The position numbers and the translations under genes are program-made. Positions 17,707 through 25,586 of a stretch of DNA of 64,000 bases are shown piece by piece. The notes under the pieces were generated by a model that was given only the letters and a program-made list of their open reading frames with translations, had not been told where the DNA came from and ran no database searches. Position 1 is the stretch's first letter. Every line of letters starts with the position of its first letter. The stretch is from Flavobacterium sp. GSB-24 (GTDB taxonomy: Bacteria; Bacteroidota; Bacteroidia; Flavobacteriales; Flavobacteriaceae), in assembly GCF_027924665.1 (NCBI RefSeq), contig NZ_AP027043.1:3348001-3412000 (forward strand), read 5' to 3'.

Positions 17707-18711
17707 TTATGGATTTCCTTCACCGCCGCTTGCACCATAAATCTGTCCAGTTGCATAACTAGCATCATTAGCAGCAAGCTGTACATAAATGGAAGCAAGT
17801 TCAACTGGCTGTCCAGGTCTTCCCATAGGAGTTTGTGATCCAAATTCTTTAAGTTTTTCCATTGTTGCGCCGCCACTCACTTGAAGCGGTGTCCATATTG
17901 GTCCGGGTGCAACTCCATTAACTCTTATGCCTTTTGGGCCAAGTTGTTTAGCCAGCGATTTGATATAGTTGGTAGTAGCTGCTTTTGTCTGAGCATAATC
18001 GTATAAATCTTCACTAGGCGCATAAGCCTGAACTGAACTTGTTCCTATTATCGAAGCACCTGCTTGTAAATGAGGCAGAGCAGCTTTAATAATCCAAAAT
18101 GGAGCATAAATATTAGTTTTCATTGTCCAGTCAAATTCTTCTGTAGAAATATCTAGAATTGAAGCATTTGTCTGCTGACGAGCAGCATTGTTTACTACAA
18201 TGTCAAGTCCGCCGAGTTCTTTTACAGCTTTTTCTACGAGTGATTTGCAAAATGCTTCATCGCGTAAATCTCCAGGTATTGCAACGGCTTTTCTTCCTTC
18301 AGCCTTAATCAGCTGGATTACTTCTCTGGCGTCTTCTTCTTCAGTTGGAAAATAATTTATAGCTACATCAGCACCTTCTCTTGCATACGCTATTGCAGCA
18401 GCTCTTCCCATTCCAGAATCACCTCCAGTTATTAGTGCTTTACGGCCTTTTAAACGGCCAGTTCCTTTATAACTTTTCTCGCCGTGATCGGGCCTCGGAT
18501 CCATTTTACTGACAAGTCCCGGCCATGGTTGCGATTGTTCCTTAAATGACGGTCTCGGATATTTTGTAGTAGGATCTTCCGGTCCGTTTACTATGTGGAC
18601 ACCAGCATCATTGAGACTGCTGGCAAGCACAGGGTTAATTGCTGCCGTGGCAAGTACCGCCCCCATACCTGTTAAGGCTGAACGGCGCGACATTGTGTTT
18701 TTAACATCCAT
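17707..18711 (-). CDS. SDR oxidoreductase with twin-arginine signal (general-stress type)
   Basis: A 334-residue short-chain dehydrogenase. The first 31 residues contain SRRSALTGMG and a hydrophobic stretch, a good twin-arginine export signal; the TKYPRPSFKEQSQPWPG and MDPRPDHGEKSYKG segments and the core resemble Bacillus general-stress dehydrogenases of the GSP39/YdaD kind. The cofactor motif is TGGDSGMG, then NNAA, and the catalytic Tyr-x-x-x-Lys is YAQTK. Export of an SDR with bound cofactor by Tat is consistent with this signal. The substrate is unknown. The divergent neighbour is a flavodoxin-like reductase, and the 262-bp gap between them shows no clear TAnnTTTG box. Confidence 0.88.
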   Translation of the reverse strand: MDVKNTMSRRSALTGMGAVLATAAINPVLASSLNDAGVHIVNGPEDPTTKYPRPSFKEQSQPWPGLVSKMDPRPDHGEKSYKGTGRLKGRKALITGGDSGMGRAAAIAYAREGADVAINYFPTEEEDAREVIQLIKAEGRKAVAIPGDLRDEAFCKSLVEKAVKELGGLDIVVNNAARQQTNASILDISTEEFDWTMKTNIYAPFWIIKAALPHLQAGASIIGTSSVQAYAPSEDLYDYAQTKAATTNYIKSLAKQLGPKGIRVNGVAPGPIWTPLQVSGGATMEKLKEFGSQTPMGRPGQPVELASIYVQLAANDASYATGQIYGASGGEGNP

Positions 18712-19009
18712 AATATTTAGATTTAAAAATTTACTTTTTATTTAAAATTCCAATTAAAATTAGAAAATGTAGAAAGGATACTCTTATAGAATTTTAAGAT
18801 TATATTGTAGATATATAATACGTTAGTGTCTGGTTTACTAATAGTTATGATGATTTTATTAATGAAAATTAAATCAATAAATGCTGTAAATGTTGCCAGA
18901 TATTATGTAACGGTCTAAAATAAACGATGAGTAATTTTAATTAAGTTCAGCAGAGACAAATTTTTACTTATGTATGCTAATTAGAACTTTAATTAAAAAA
19001 AACGATTAT

Positions 19010-19588
19010 ATGAAAGCGATTATACTCTTAGGTACACTTAAAAAGAAAGGAAGATCAAATACCGAAACTCTTGTCGAATTTCTCGGCACATATCTTGAGA
19101 AACAAAATATAGATTATGAAGTAATTAAACTTGCCGATCATCATATCGTTCCGGGTACTTACACTCACATGGATGTAAAAGATGACTGGCCGTCAATATA
19201 TCAAAAAATAACTGAAGCACAGATTTTGCTTTTTGCAACTCCACTGTGGTGGAATAGTCATTCTTCGGAATTACAAAGATGTATAGAACGTTTAGATGAG
19301 GTGTATGATAAAATACTTGCTGGAGAAGATTCACCACTCGATGGTAAAATTGGAGGAGTTGTTATAACTGGAGATTCTGACGGAGTAGAACATGTAACGG
19401 GAAATATTGCTAATTTTTTCTGCAGCATTGGTGTAACACTTCCACCGTATTCATCTCTCGGTGTAATATGGGAAGGACATGCAAAAGGTACAAAGAAGAC
19501 CAAAACACAGCTTCTTAATTATTATCACCGTAATTATGCAAAAGATGCGAAGTCAATGGCAGAATCTTTAGCAAAAGCTGTAAAATAA
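19010..19588 (+). CDS. Flavodoxin-like NAD(P)H-dependent reductase
   Basis: A protein of about 192 residues with a flavodoxin-like fold: KAIILLGTLKKKGRSNTE is the FMN phosphate-binding loop and LLFATPLWWNSHSSELQRCIERLD a flavin-contact region. GGVVITGDSDGVEHVTGNI is the third flavin loop. A longer frame starts at 18974, but the ATG at 19010 begins exactly at the first core strand and is preferred. Family members reduce quinones, azo compounds or nitroaromatics with FMN. It is divergent from the twin-arginine SDR and converges with the small-protein operon ending at 19597; no hairpin separates them. Confidence 0.83.
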   Translation: MKAIILLGTLKKKGRSNTETLVEFLGTYLEKQNIDYEVIKLADHHIVPGTYTHMDVKDDWPSIYQKITEAQILLFATPLWWNSHSSELQRCIERLDEVYDKILAGEDSPLDGKIGGVVITGDSDGVEHVTGNIANFFCSIGVTLPPYSSLGVIWEGHAKGTKKTKTQLLNYYHRNYAKDAKSMAESLAKAVK

Positions 19589-19596
19589 ATAAAGAA

Positions 19597-19743
19597 TTAC
19601 AAAGAGATATTTCCAGGTAATACAGATTTTTTGATCTCACTGCTAAACTTTTCATTAGTACGAAAGGATACCGGTTTTACTGCTGATTTTTTATCAGAAG
19701 TTCTGGAACTAGAACTGTTATTTTTATGATTCAAATTTGTCAT
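19597..19743 (-). CDS. Small basic, serine-rich protein (48 residues), unknown
   Basis: A short frame that begins MTNLNHKNNSSSSRTSDKK and ends PGNISL. It is rich in Ser, Lys and Asn, with no cysteine, signal peptide or membrane helix. Support comes from position: its ATG lies 11 bp after the stop of the outer-membrane protein gene, which itself follows the DUF2892/SRPBCC gene by 8 bp, all on the minus strand, so it looks like the last gene of a tight three-gene operon. Its stop is 8 bp from the stop of the convergent reductase. It could still be a chance frame. Confidence 0.4.
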   Translation of the reverse strand: MTNLNHKNNSSSSRTSDKKSAVKPVSFRTNEKFSSEIKKSVLPGNISL

Positions 19744-19754
19744 AACCTTTAGAT

Positions 19755-20495
19755 TTATAATTTATAAGACAATCCAATTTCTACGAATTTTTGTTGAGGT
19801 GAATGCATAATGTTAGAGCCAGCCATAATATCCAGCTGCATGTTTTTCTGAAGGACATATAATACCGCAATATCGGCAGTATTTTGAGCATGATGGTGAG
19901 ATTCGGCATAACCATAAGCTTCTGCTACTAGTTTTATCTTTTTAGTCAGCGCGTGATCTGCAGATAAGGTATATATGTATTCTGGATGAGCAGTTTCGGC
20001 CAGCCATTTTACTCCCATATTGTAACCAAGATGTGAAGATTTAGACAGTTCATGCTGCGCCAGCATACGGATTTCAGGACTATATTTGGGTTCCTGAAAA
20101 GCATTATCAGCCAGCCACGGAATTCTTACTCGTGCTAGTAAAGCAAGATCAGGAATTAATCCTTTATGATTAGCGATGTGATATTTTGCGCCCACAATTA
20201 ATGGTTCTATTCCGGAGTGCTGTTCTTGCTCTTGATGGTCTATTTTAAAAGCACTTTCAATTCTGATTTCAGCATTTTTAAAAACTCCGTATCGAAAAAT
20301 AGCATTTGGAACTTCAAATGTTTTGTCATCATCTTCTTTTTCAAAAGAAAATCCGCTTTCAATCTGAATATGACGCGTTGTAATGACTGCCGGACTTTCG
20401 GTTTCATTAGGCCTGTCTGTTTGTATTTGCTGTGCTTCAGCAATGCAGGTAAAACAAAATAGACCGGCAGTCAATAATTTTTTAATTTTTTTCAT
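19755..20495 (-). CDS. Outer-membrane beta-barrel protein (MetA-pathway transporter-like)
   Basis: A 246-residue exported protein with a signal peptide (1-21, ending CIAEAQ). The mature start QIQTDRPNETESPAVI and the phrase IQIESGFSFEKE match the family annotated as putative phenol-degradation-pathway transporter (Phenol_MetA_deg type), which are predicted outer-membrane barrels. The sequence alternates polar and hydrophobic residues and ends in a barrel-like strand (KFVEIGLSYKL). Substrate and role are unknown. It lies between the DUF2892/SRPBCC gene (8 bp upstream) and the 48-residue frame, so one operon is likely. Confidence 0.8.
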   Translation of the reverse strand: MKKIKKLLTAGLFCFTCIAEAQQIQTDRPNETESPAVITTRHIQIESGFSFEKEDDDKTFEVPNAIFRYGVFKNAEIRIESAFKIDHQEQEQHSGIEPLIVGAKYHIANHKGLIPDLALLARVRIPWLADNAFQEPKYSPEIRMLAQHELSKSSHLGYNMGVKWLAETAHPEYIYTLSADHALTKKIKLVAEAYGYAESHHHAQNTADIAVLYVLQKNMQLDIMAGSNIMHSPQQKFVEIGLSYKL

Positions 20496-20503
20496 CCTTA
20501 ATG

Positions 20504-21172
20504 TTATGATTCAAGATATGCTTTAAGACCACTGATATCGTCATGCACCAGTTTCTCAAATATTGGATTTAAAAGTTTTGCAGCTCCTTGTCCAGCAATA
20601 CCTAGCGGGGCGCGGTAAGAAATCGTAATTTCAATTTGAGTAGCGTCTCCCACGGCTTTAAAAAGTACTTTTCCAAAGTTTTTTACAGGCGCGCCCTCAA
20701 TTGACTGCCAGCTTAGAAGTTTTTGCTTTTGATCTTTAATGATTTCGGCTTTCCAAGTCAGCGAACCAATACCAGCAGGTCCTTTTGCTGTCCACTCAGA
20801 CTGGGTGCTGTTAATAGTTTTAACAGATTCTAGGTGCTTCATAAATTTTGGCAGATTTTCTAAATTACGCCAAAAAGCATAAACTTCGCTGATCGGTTTA
20901 TTGATCGTTACCTCTGTTCTGATATTTACATTAGAGCCTTTGTCATTTTTTATATGATCAATAGCGCTGTAAATTGGGCAGTACCCGCTAATTCCACGAG
21001 CCAGCATAGCGCCGCCCGAAGTAATTTGCGCAATACTTTTCTTTTCCTGCGAAAGACCTTTATATAAAAGATATGATCCGCTTGTAATCATAAGAATACG
21101 CTCAATTGTTGATACATTGGCATTTCCTTTTGATGAGCTTCCTTTTTTATGTGTTAATGCGTTAGTTTCCAT
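20504..21172 (-). CDS. DUF2892 and SRPBCC (cyclase/dehydrase-like) protein
   Basis: A 222-residue protein with two parts. Residues 20-75 hold a DUF2892-like pair of hydrophobic segments (ILMITSGSYLLYKGLS, ITSGGAMLARGISGYCPIYS), which probably anchor it in the membrane. Residues 80-222 form an SRPBCC ligand-binding domain with VTINKPISEVYAFWRNLENLPKFM as first strand and helix and IEITISYRAP near the end. This combination is common in Bacteroidota beside stress genes. The ligand is unknown. It leads a tight three-gene operon. Two TTTTCTTATA direct repeats 21 bp apart lie upstream. Confidence 0.85.
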   Translation of the reverse strand: METNALTHKKGSSSKGNANVSTIERILMITSGSYLLYKGLSQEKKSIAQITSGGAMLARGISGYCPIYSAIDHIKNDKGSNVNIRTEVTINKPISEVYAFWRNLENLPKFMKHLESVKTINSTQSEWTAKGPAGIGSLTWKAEIIKDQKQKLLSWQSIEGAPVKNFGKVLFKAVGDATQIEITISYRAPLGIAGQGAAKLLNPIFEKLVHDDISGLKAYLES

Positions 21173-21225
21173 ATTTTAAATTTTTAAATTTTCAGTGTAA
21201 TAAAAGTAAGCTTCGGATGCTCGTT

Positions 21226-21256
21226 TTTTCTTATAGTATTCCCGAATTTTCTTATA
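21226..21256 (-). promoter_or_regulatory. Direct repeats upstream of the SRPBCC operon
   Basis: TTTTCTTATA occurs at 21226-21235 and again at 21247-21256, exactly 21 bp apart (two helical turns), 54-84 bp upstream of the start at 21172. Paired direct repeats at this spacing are typical of activators that bind as tandem dimers. The factor is unknown. Confidence 0.35.
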
Positions 21257-21294
21257 CAATTTGTTTGAGTATGAATTAGTATAGCTTATAAAAA

Positions 21295-21323
21295 AAAAGC
21301 CCTTTATATAAAAAAGGGCTTTT
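21295..21323 (-). terminator. Terminator of the acidic-protein genes
   Basis: AAAAGCCCTTT and AAAGGGCTTTT form a perfect 11-bp stem with a 7-base loop and flanking A/T runs, 59 bp after the stop at 21382. Confidence 0.8.
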
Positions 21324-21381
21324 AAGTTTTTATGAAAATGGTGAGGTTTTGCATGTTTTAACTCTAATAAAGTTTAAATTG

Positions 21382-21768
21382 TTAGTCTACTTTAAGACTA
21401 TCATCGGCAAAAGTTTCAGGCTCAGGCTCACGATCATTTTCGTCATAATCTTCTACAAGATCATCGTCCAAATCATCAGGATCAATATCATCGTCTTCAT
21501 CGTCTAAATCATCTTCTTCCAAATCATCTTCCTCTAATTCGCTGTCATCGAAATCTTCGTCAAGATCATCTTGATCATCTCTTTCTAGTGCATTCGAGAA
21601 TTCATTATCCAAATAATCATTGTCAGATTGATTAGCCTCTAAAAACTGCTCTTGCTGTGAGTCTTCATCACCAATTCGTTCTTGTTGGTATGGATCAGTG
21701 GTATTTTCATTATTCCAAGTGAAATTACGATTGTTCTGATCATAATTTCTGTTGTCATCTGTGATCAT
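21382..21768 (-). CDS. Asp/Glu-rich disordered protein, unknown function
   Basis: A 128-residue protein. The first 60 residues are polar and rich in Asn and Gln (DDNRNYDQNNRNFTWNN). Residues 60-115 are nearly pure Asp, Glu and Leu in DDLEEDDLDD-like repeats, and the protein ends PETFADDSLKVD. The whole chain is predicted disordered and very acidic. It is related at its tail to the 91-residue acidic protein at 16617-16892. It forms a two-gene unit with the 75-residue protein 27 bp upstream. I know no function; such proteins could bind cations or basic proteins, but that is speculation. Confidence 0.68.
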   Translation of the reverse strand: MITDDNRNYDQNNRNFTWNNENTTDPYQQERIGDEDSQQEQFLEANQSDNDYLDNEFSNALERDDQDDLDEDFDDSELEEDDLEEDDLDDEDDDIDPDDLDDDLVEDYDENDREPEPETFADDSLKVD

Positions 21769-21795
21769 AATATTGTTTTTTAAGTTTAAAATCTA

Positions 21796-22023
21796 TTAAC
21801 TGTTTGTTGCGGCACTTCCTGTACTTCCTGCTCCGCCAGAATTGTTATTTCCGCCTTCTTCTTCGTAACGATTTGGATCTGTGCCGTCTTCATCACGTCC
21901 ATCTTCCCAATCACCAGTATTTACATGTTCTTCTGGATTTTTATCATTACCTTGACTATTTAACATTGCATGGTAAGGACATTTTTGAAGATCTTCGCTG
22001 TTGGTATTTTTTGTAGTTTCCAT
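21796..22023 (-). CDS. Small polar protein (75 residues), unknown function
   Basis: A 75-residue protein with KCPYHAMLNSQGN near the start, then NTGDWEDGRDEDGTDPNRYEE and a glycine/asparagine/serine tail (GGNNNSGGAG). It is predicted disordered. It has one cysteine, in a CPYH motif, and no signal peptide. It is the first gene of a unit with the acidic 128-residue protein 27 bp downstream. Its upstream region is divergent with the MFS exporter gene. I do not recognise a family. The pairing with another disordered protein supports a real gene. Confidence 0.62.
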   Translation of the reverse strand: METTKNTNSEDLQKCPYHAMLNSQGNDKNPEEHVNTGDWEDGRDEDGTDPNRYEEEGGNNNSGGAGSTGSAATNS

Positions 22024-22206
22024 AACTGTCTAATTTTTAAATTTTTAATATTCTAAAATTAGATCATAACTATAAAATTTATTTACAAGAAAAGTTTGAT
22101 TTGTTATCAAATTAACATGCAGGGCCACAAAAATTGAAAAAATAAATTTTAAAAATTCTGTAATATTTAATGATTTAAATGAAAGATAAAAATTAACTGT
22201 TATCCT

Positions 22207-22214
22207 TATATTTG
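22207..22214 (+). promoter_or_regulatory. -7 box TATATTTG for the MFS gene
   Basis: A perfect TAnnTTTG box. A possible TTG start at 22212 lies inside it and so cannot be translated from this promoter, which supports the ATG at 22278 as the true start. Confidence 0.55.
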
Positions 22215-22277
22215 ATTGTAATAAAACTTAAAACTGCACTTACAGAGTGTAATTCAAATTCGGATTTCCTTTACGAT

Positions 22278-23672
22278 ATGATAAATAAAACAGAGCAAAA
22301 AGAGAAGAATGCTGTGCATCTTCTGCCATGGGTTACAGCTGTGGCAATGTTTATTCAGTCCCTTGACGGTACAATTTTAAATACATCACTTCCTTCTATT
22401 GCACGCGATATGGCATATTCTCCCGCGCAAATGCATTCTGTGATAGTAACTTACACACTTACATTGGCGATGTTTATTCCTTTATCCGGTTGGCTTGCTG
22501 ATAAATTTGGAACACGAACTATGTTTATGATTGCTGTGGGGTTATTTGTAACAGGTTCGCTGCTTTGTGCATTATCAGTTGATTTAACGACTTTCAATCT
22601 TTCAAGAGTTGTTCAGGCTATAGGCGCGTCGATGATGGTTCCTGTAGCCCGACTTGCCATTTTATATCAATATCCCAAGAAAGAACTTTTAAAAACGATG
22701 AACTTTATAACTATATTTGGACTGCTGGGTATGGTGGTGGGGCCGAGTCTGGGCGGATTTCTATCTGATAATTTTTCCTGGCATTGGATATTTCTGGTAA
22801 ATGTGCCAATCGGACTCATTGGAATCTCAATGGCTTATCGAATTATGCCGAATTTTAAGCATGCCGTGGGCAGGTTTGATTTTAGAGGATTGATCTATTT
22901 CAGCCTTGCGCTGATATTGATTACCATGGTTTTAGAACTCCTGGGTAGAGGACGTATACACATTATGCTTATTATGGGCTTGTTATTTCTTGCAGGATTG
23001 CTTTCTGTATTTTATTTCATTCATTACAAAAGAACAGAAAAACCAATTATTGATCTTCGTCTTCTAAATATAAGAACGCTAAAAATAGGACTAACAGGTA
23101 GTTTAATAACAAGGTTAGGAATAGGAGGACTGCCTCTTTTACTGCCTTTGATGTTGCAGACAAGTTTTGGGTATTCAGCCTCTGTATCTGGTCTTTTGCT
23201 TTTACCATCAGCTTTGGCTAATGTCGCAATCAAACCTTTTATGGTTCGCATTATAAAATTTATGGGATATAGAACTGTATTAATCAGTAATACAATTATG
23301 CTCGGAATTATATTAATCGTACTGGGCTTTGTAGAAAAAGATACTCCTATTGGATATTATATTATTCTAATGGTTTTTTACGGCGTTTTTACCTCTATAC
23401 AAATGTCTGCAATGAATACCATAACCCTTGCCGATCTGGATAAGGATACTGCCAGCGGTGGTAATACCATGCTGGTTATTATGCAGCAATTATCAGTTAG
23501 TTTTGGGGTATCGGTGGCAAGTCTTGTGTTGTCCTTGTTTCAATCTGGTATGTTCGAAATGGATTCAACTCATGCTTTTCAATATACCTTTATAACCTTG
23601 GCTATTTTTACGATATTATCTAGTATAACATTCTCTAGATTGAGCAAAACAGACGGAGAAGCTTATAATTGA
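22278..23672 (+). CDS. MFS multidrug exporter, DHA2 (EmrB/QacA) type
   Basis: A 464-residue inner-membrane transporter of about 14 helices. The first helix contains FIQSLDGTILNTSLPSIARDM, the DHA2 motif D1 region. GWLADKFGTRTMF is the loop 2-3 motif A, and GASMMVPVARLAIL and GLLGMVVGPSLGG form helices 4-5, including the antiporter motif C. The start at 22278 is chosen because the upstream extension runs through a promoter box. It should export hydrophobic drugs or metabolites in exchange for protons. It is transcribed alone, ahead of a DJ-1 gene, and its divergent neighbour is the 75-residue protein. Confidence 0.9.
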   Translation: MINKTEQKEKNAVHLLPWVTAVAMFIQSLDGTILNTSLPSIARDMAYSPAQMHSVIVTYTLTLAMFIPLSGWLADKFGTRTMFMIAVGLFVTGSLLCALSVDLTTFNLSRVVQAIGASMMVPVARLAILYQYPKKELLKTMNFITIFGLLGMVVGPSLGGFLSDNFSWHWIFLVNVPIGLIGISMAYRIMPNFKHAVGRFDFRGLIYFSLALILITMVLELLGRGRIHIMLIMGLLFLAGLLSVFYFIHYKRTEKPIIDLRLLNIRTLKIGLTGSLITRLGIGGLPLLLPLMLQTSFGYSASVSGLLLLPSALANVAIKPFMVRIIKFMGYRTVLISNTIMLGIILIVLGFVEKDTPIGYYIILMVFYGVFTSIQMSAMNTITLADLDKDTASGGNTMLVIMQQLSVSFGVSVASLVLSLFQSGMFEMDSTHAFQYTFITLAIFTILSSITFSRLSKTDGEAYN

Positions 23673-23729
23673 TTTTATTGATTTCAATAATAAACTTAAA
23701 TTTTGCCAGTAGGAGATTATGTTACAAAT

Positions 23730-23756
23730 TAAATTGATTGAGTTACAATCAATTTA
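23730..23756. repeat. Inverted repeat between MFS and DJ-1 genes
   Basis: TAAATTGATTG and CAATCAATTTA are a perfect 11-bp inverted repeat with a 5-base loop, 58 bp after the MFS stop and 40 bp before the DJ-1 start. No T run follows, so it may be an operator rather than a terminator. Confidence 0.5.
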
Positions 23757-23795
23757 AGGTATGTCTGAACTTTATATGACTTAAAACGATATTAT

Positions 23796-24509
23796 ATGAA
23801 TACTTTAAAGTTATTAATTATTGTAACTGGGACCAATAAGTACGAAGGAGGCAATCTGCCGACTGGATTATGGCTCAGTGAACTTACCCATATTTATGAT
23901 CAGGCAAAAGAAAAAGGTCTGGACATTACCATTGCAAGTCCAAAAGGAGGAGATACTCCAATAGATCCCGAAAGTCTGAAACCATTGGTTTTAGATGAAA
24001 TTTCAAAAAAATATTGGTCAGATACACTTTTCAGGGAAAAATTAAAACATACCAAAAGCTTAAGCGAAATAGCCAATCAACAGTTTGATTGTGTTTATTT
24101 AGCCGGCGGTCACGGAACAATGTATGATTTCCCTAACGACATCACTTTGCAGAACATCATTCTTAGCCATTATGAAAGCAATAAAAAAGTGGCAGGTATT
24201 TGTCATGGCGTGAGCGGATTTTTGAATGTTAAACTTTCTAATGGAGATTATTTGATAAAAGGTAAAAAGATAACTGGATTTAACTGGTTTGAAGAAAGTC
24301 TTGCGGGAAGAAAAAAGAAAGTTCCCTTTAATCTTGAAGCCGCTTTAAAAGAAAGAGGTTCCAATTATACAAAAGCCTTTATTCCTATGACTTCAAAGGT
24401 AGTTGTTGATGGCAATTTAATTACAGGTCAAAATCCTTTTAGTTCCAAAAAAATGGCAAAAGTGGTTATGCAGGAATTAAATGAAAGCAATACAAGCAAA
24501 AGCAATTAA
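23796..24509 (+). CDS. DJ-1/PfpI-superfamily protein, cytosolic
   Basis: A 237-residue Hsp31-like protein without signal peptide. The reactive Cys136 lies in VAGICHGVSGFLN, followed by His137; VYLAGGHGTMYDFP is the preceding strand and loop, and an early glutamate (Glu29, in LWLSELTHIYD) is the probable helper acid. VDGNLITGQNPFS near the end matches the exported DJ-1 protein at 13848 (ADGNLVTGQNPAS), so both belong to one subfamily. The expected role is protection from methylglyoxal-type carbonyls or chaperone-like action. The frameshifted NmrA-type gene follows 24 bp downstream, so the two are probably cotranscribed. Confidence 0.87.
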   Translation: MNTLKLLIIVTGTNKYEGGNLPTGLWLSELTHIYDQAKEKGLDITIASPKGGDTPIDPESLKPLVLDEISKKYWSDTLFREKLKHTKSLSEIANQQFDCVYLAGGHGTMYDFPNDITLQNIILSHYESNKKVAGICHGVSGFLNVKLSNGDYLIKGKKITGFNWFEESLAGRKKKVPFNLEAALKERGSNYTKAFIPMTSKVVVDGNLITGQNPFSSKKMAKVVMQELNESNTSKSN

Positions 24510-24533
24510 CGGTTAAATTAATAAGCAAAAATT

Positions 24534-25461
24534 ATGCAGACCATTTTAGGAGCCAGCGGACAAATAGGAGAAGAGCTGGCAAGAGAATTAAAAAGAAATT
24601 TTACTTCAGATATTCGAATTGTTAGCCGAGATGCTAAAAAAGTAAATGACACAGATACAGTGTTTTCTGCAGATTTAACTATCAAAGAAAAGGCAGTTGA
24701 AGCTTTAAAAGATACTGAGATAGCTTATTTTACTTTGGGTCTTCCAATGAATTCTGATTTATGGGAAAAGCAATTTTTGCTTATTACAAGAAACGTTATT
24801 GATGCTTGTAAAATCAACCAGACAAAATTGGTCTTTTTTGATAATACTTACATGTATCCACAGGATAATCGCCTGCTAACTGAAGAGACTGTTTTTGATC
24901 CCGTTGGAAGAAAAGGAAAAGTACGAAAAGAAATGGCCGAAATGGTTTTAAATGAAATAAAATCAGGCGAATTGACCGCCGTTATTTGCCGCGCACCTGA
25001 ATTTTACGGGACCTGCAAAAACACAGAGCATAACCAATACTTTGATTTTTAATAATATCAAACAAGATAAAAAATTGAAAGTCCTTTTAAGAGACAATAC
25101 ATTAAGAAGTTTAATCTGGACACCAGATGCAAGCCGTGCAACAGCTTTAATTGGCAATACTCCAGATGCCTATGGACAGACCTGGCATTTACCGATTGAT
25201 GACAATAAGTTAAACTATAAGCAATTTATTGCACTGGCTTCAAAAATCTACGGAAAGGAATTAAAATATTCAGTTATATCAGAATTTGTTTTTAAGATTG
25301 GGGCGATATTCAATAAAAGACTGAAAGAACTACAGGAATTGCTTCCAAGGTATAAATATGACAATTTATTTGATGATTCTAAATTTAAAAAGCGTTTCCC
25401 AGATTTTCAAGTTACGACTTATGAACAAGGCATTCAACAAATAAAAAATGAACAGCAGTAA
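24534..25461 (+). pseudogene. NmrA/epimerase-type NAD(P)-binding protein, broken by a 1-base frameshift
   Basis: Two frames together make one Rossmann protein. The first (24534-25052) has the GASGQIGEELA cofactor loop and ends abnormally after APEFYGT. The second (25042-25461) continues with IFNNIKQDKKLKVLL and ends normally. Removing one G from the run at 25008-25010 restores a single frame of 308 codons, reading through APEFYGPAKTQSITNT into IFNNIKQ with no gap. A G was therefore gained, either as a real mutation or as a sequencing error. The intact protein would be an atypical SDR acting on an unknown nucleotide-linked or small substrate. It follows the DJ-1 gene in one transcript. Confidence 0.88.
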
Positions 25462-25551
25462 TAACTTCATTGCATCATTTTTAGAATTGAAACGCTAAAT
25501 TCTTTGATTGGTTTATTTGGCTTTAATAATGGTGACTCCAATAATGATGCG

Positions 25552-25559
25552 TATATTTG
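25552..25559 (+). promoter_or_regulatory. -7 box TATATTTG for the LLM oxidoreductase
   Basis: A perfect TAnnTTTG box 27 bp before the ATG; the -33 element is not clear. Confidence 0.5.
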
Positions 25560-25586
25560 GAATTATAATTAATAGTAAAGCTATCT

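Noticed and set aside
22095..22111. TTTGAT-N5-ATCAAA inverted repeat in the gap before the MFS gene
   Set aside because: Six-base arms in AT-rich DNA and a spacer one base longer than the Fnr type; no supporting context.
22212..22277. N-terminal extension of the MFS gene from a TTG
   Set aside because: The TTG lies inside the TATATTTG -7 box, and the extension has no transporter features.
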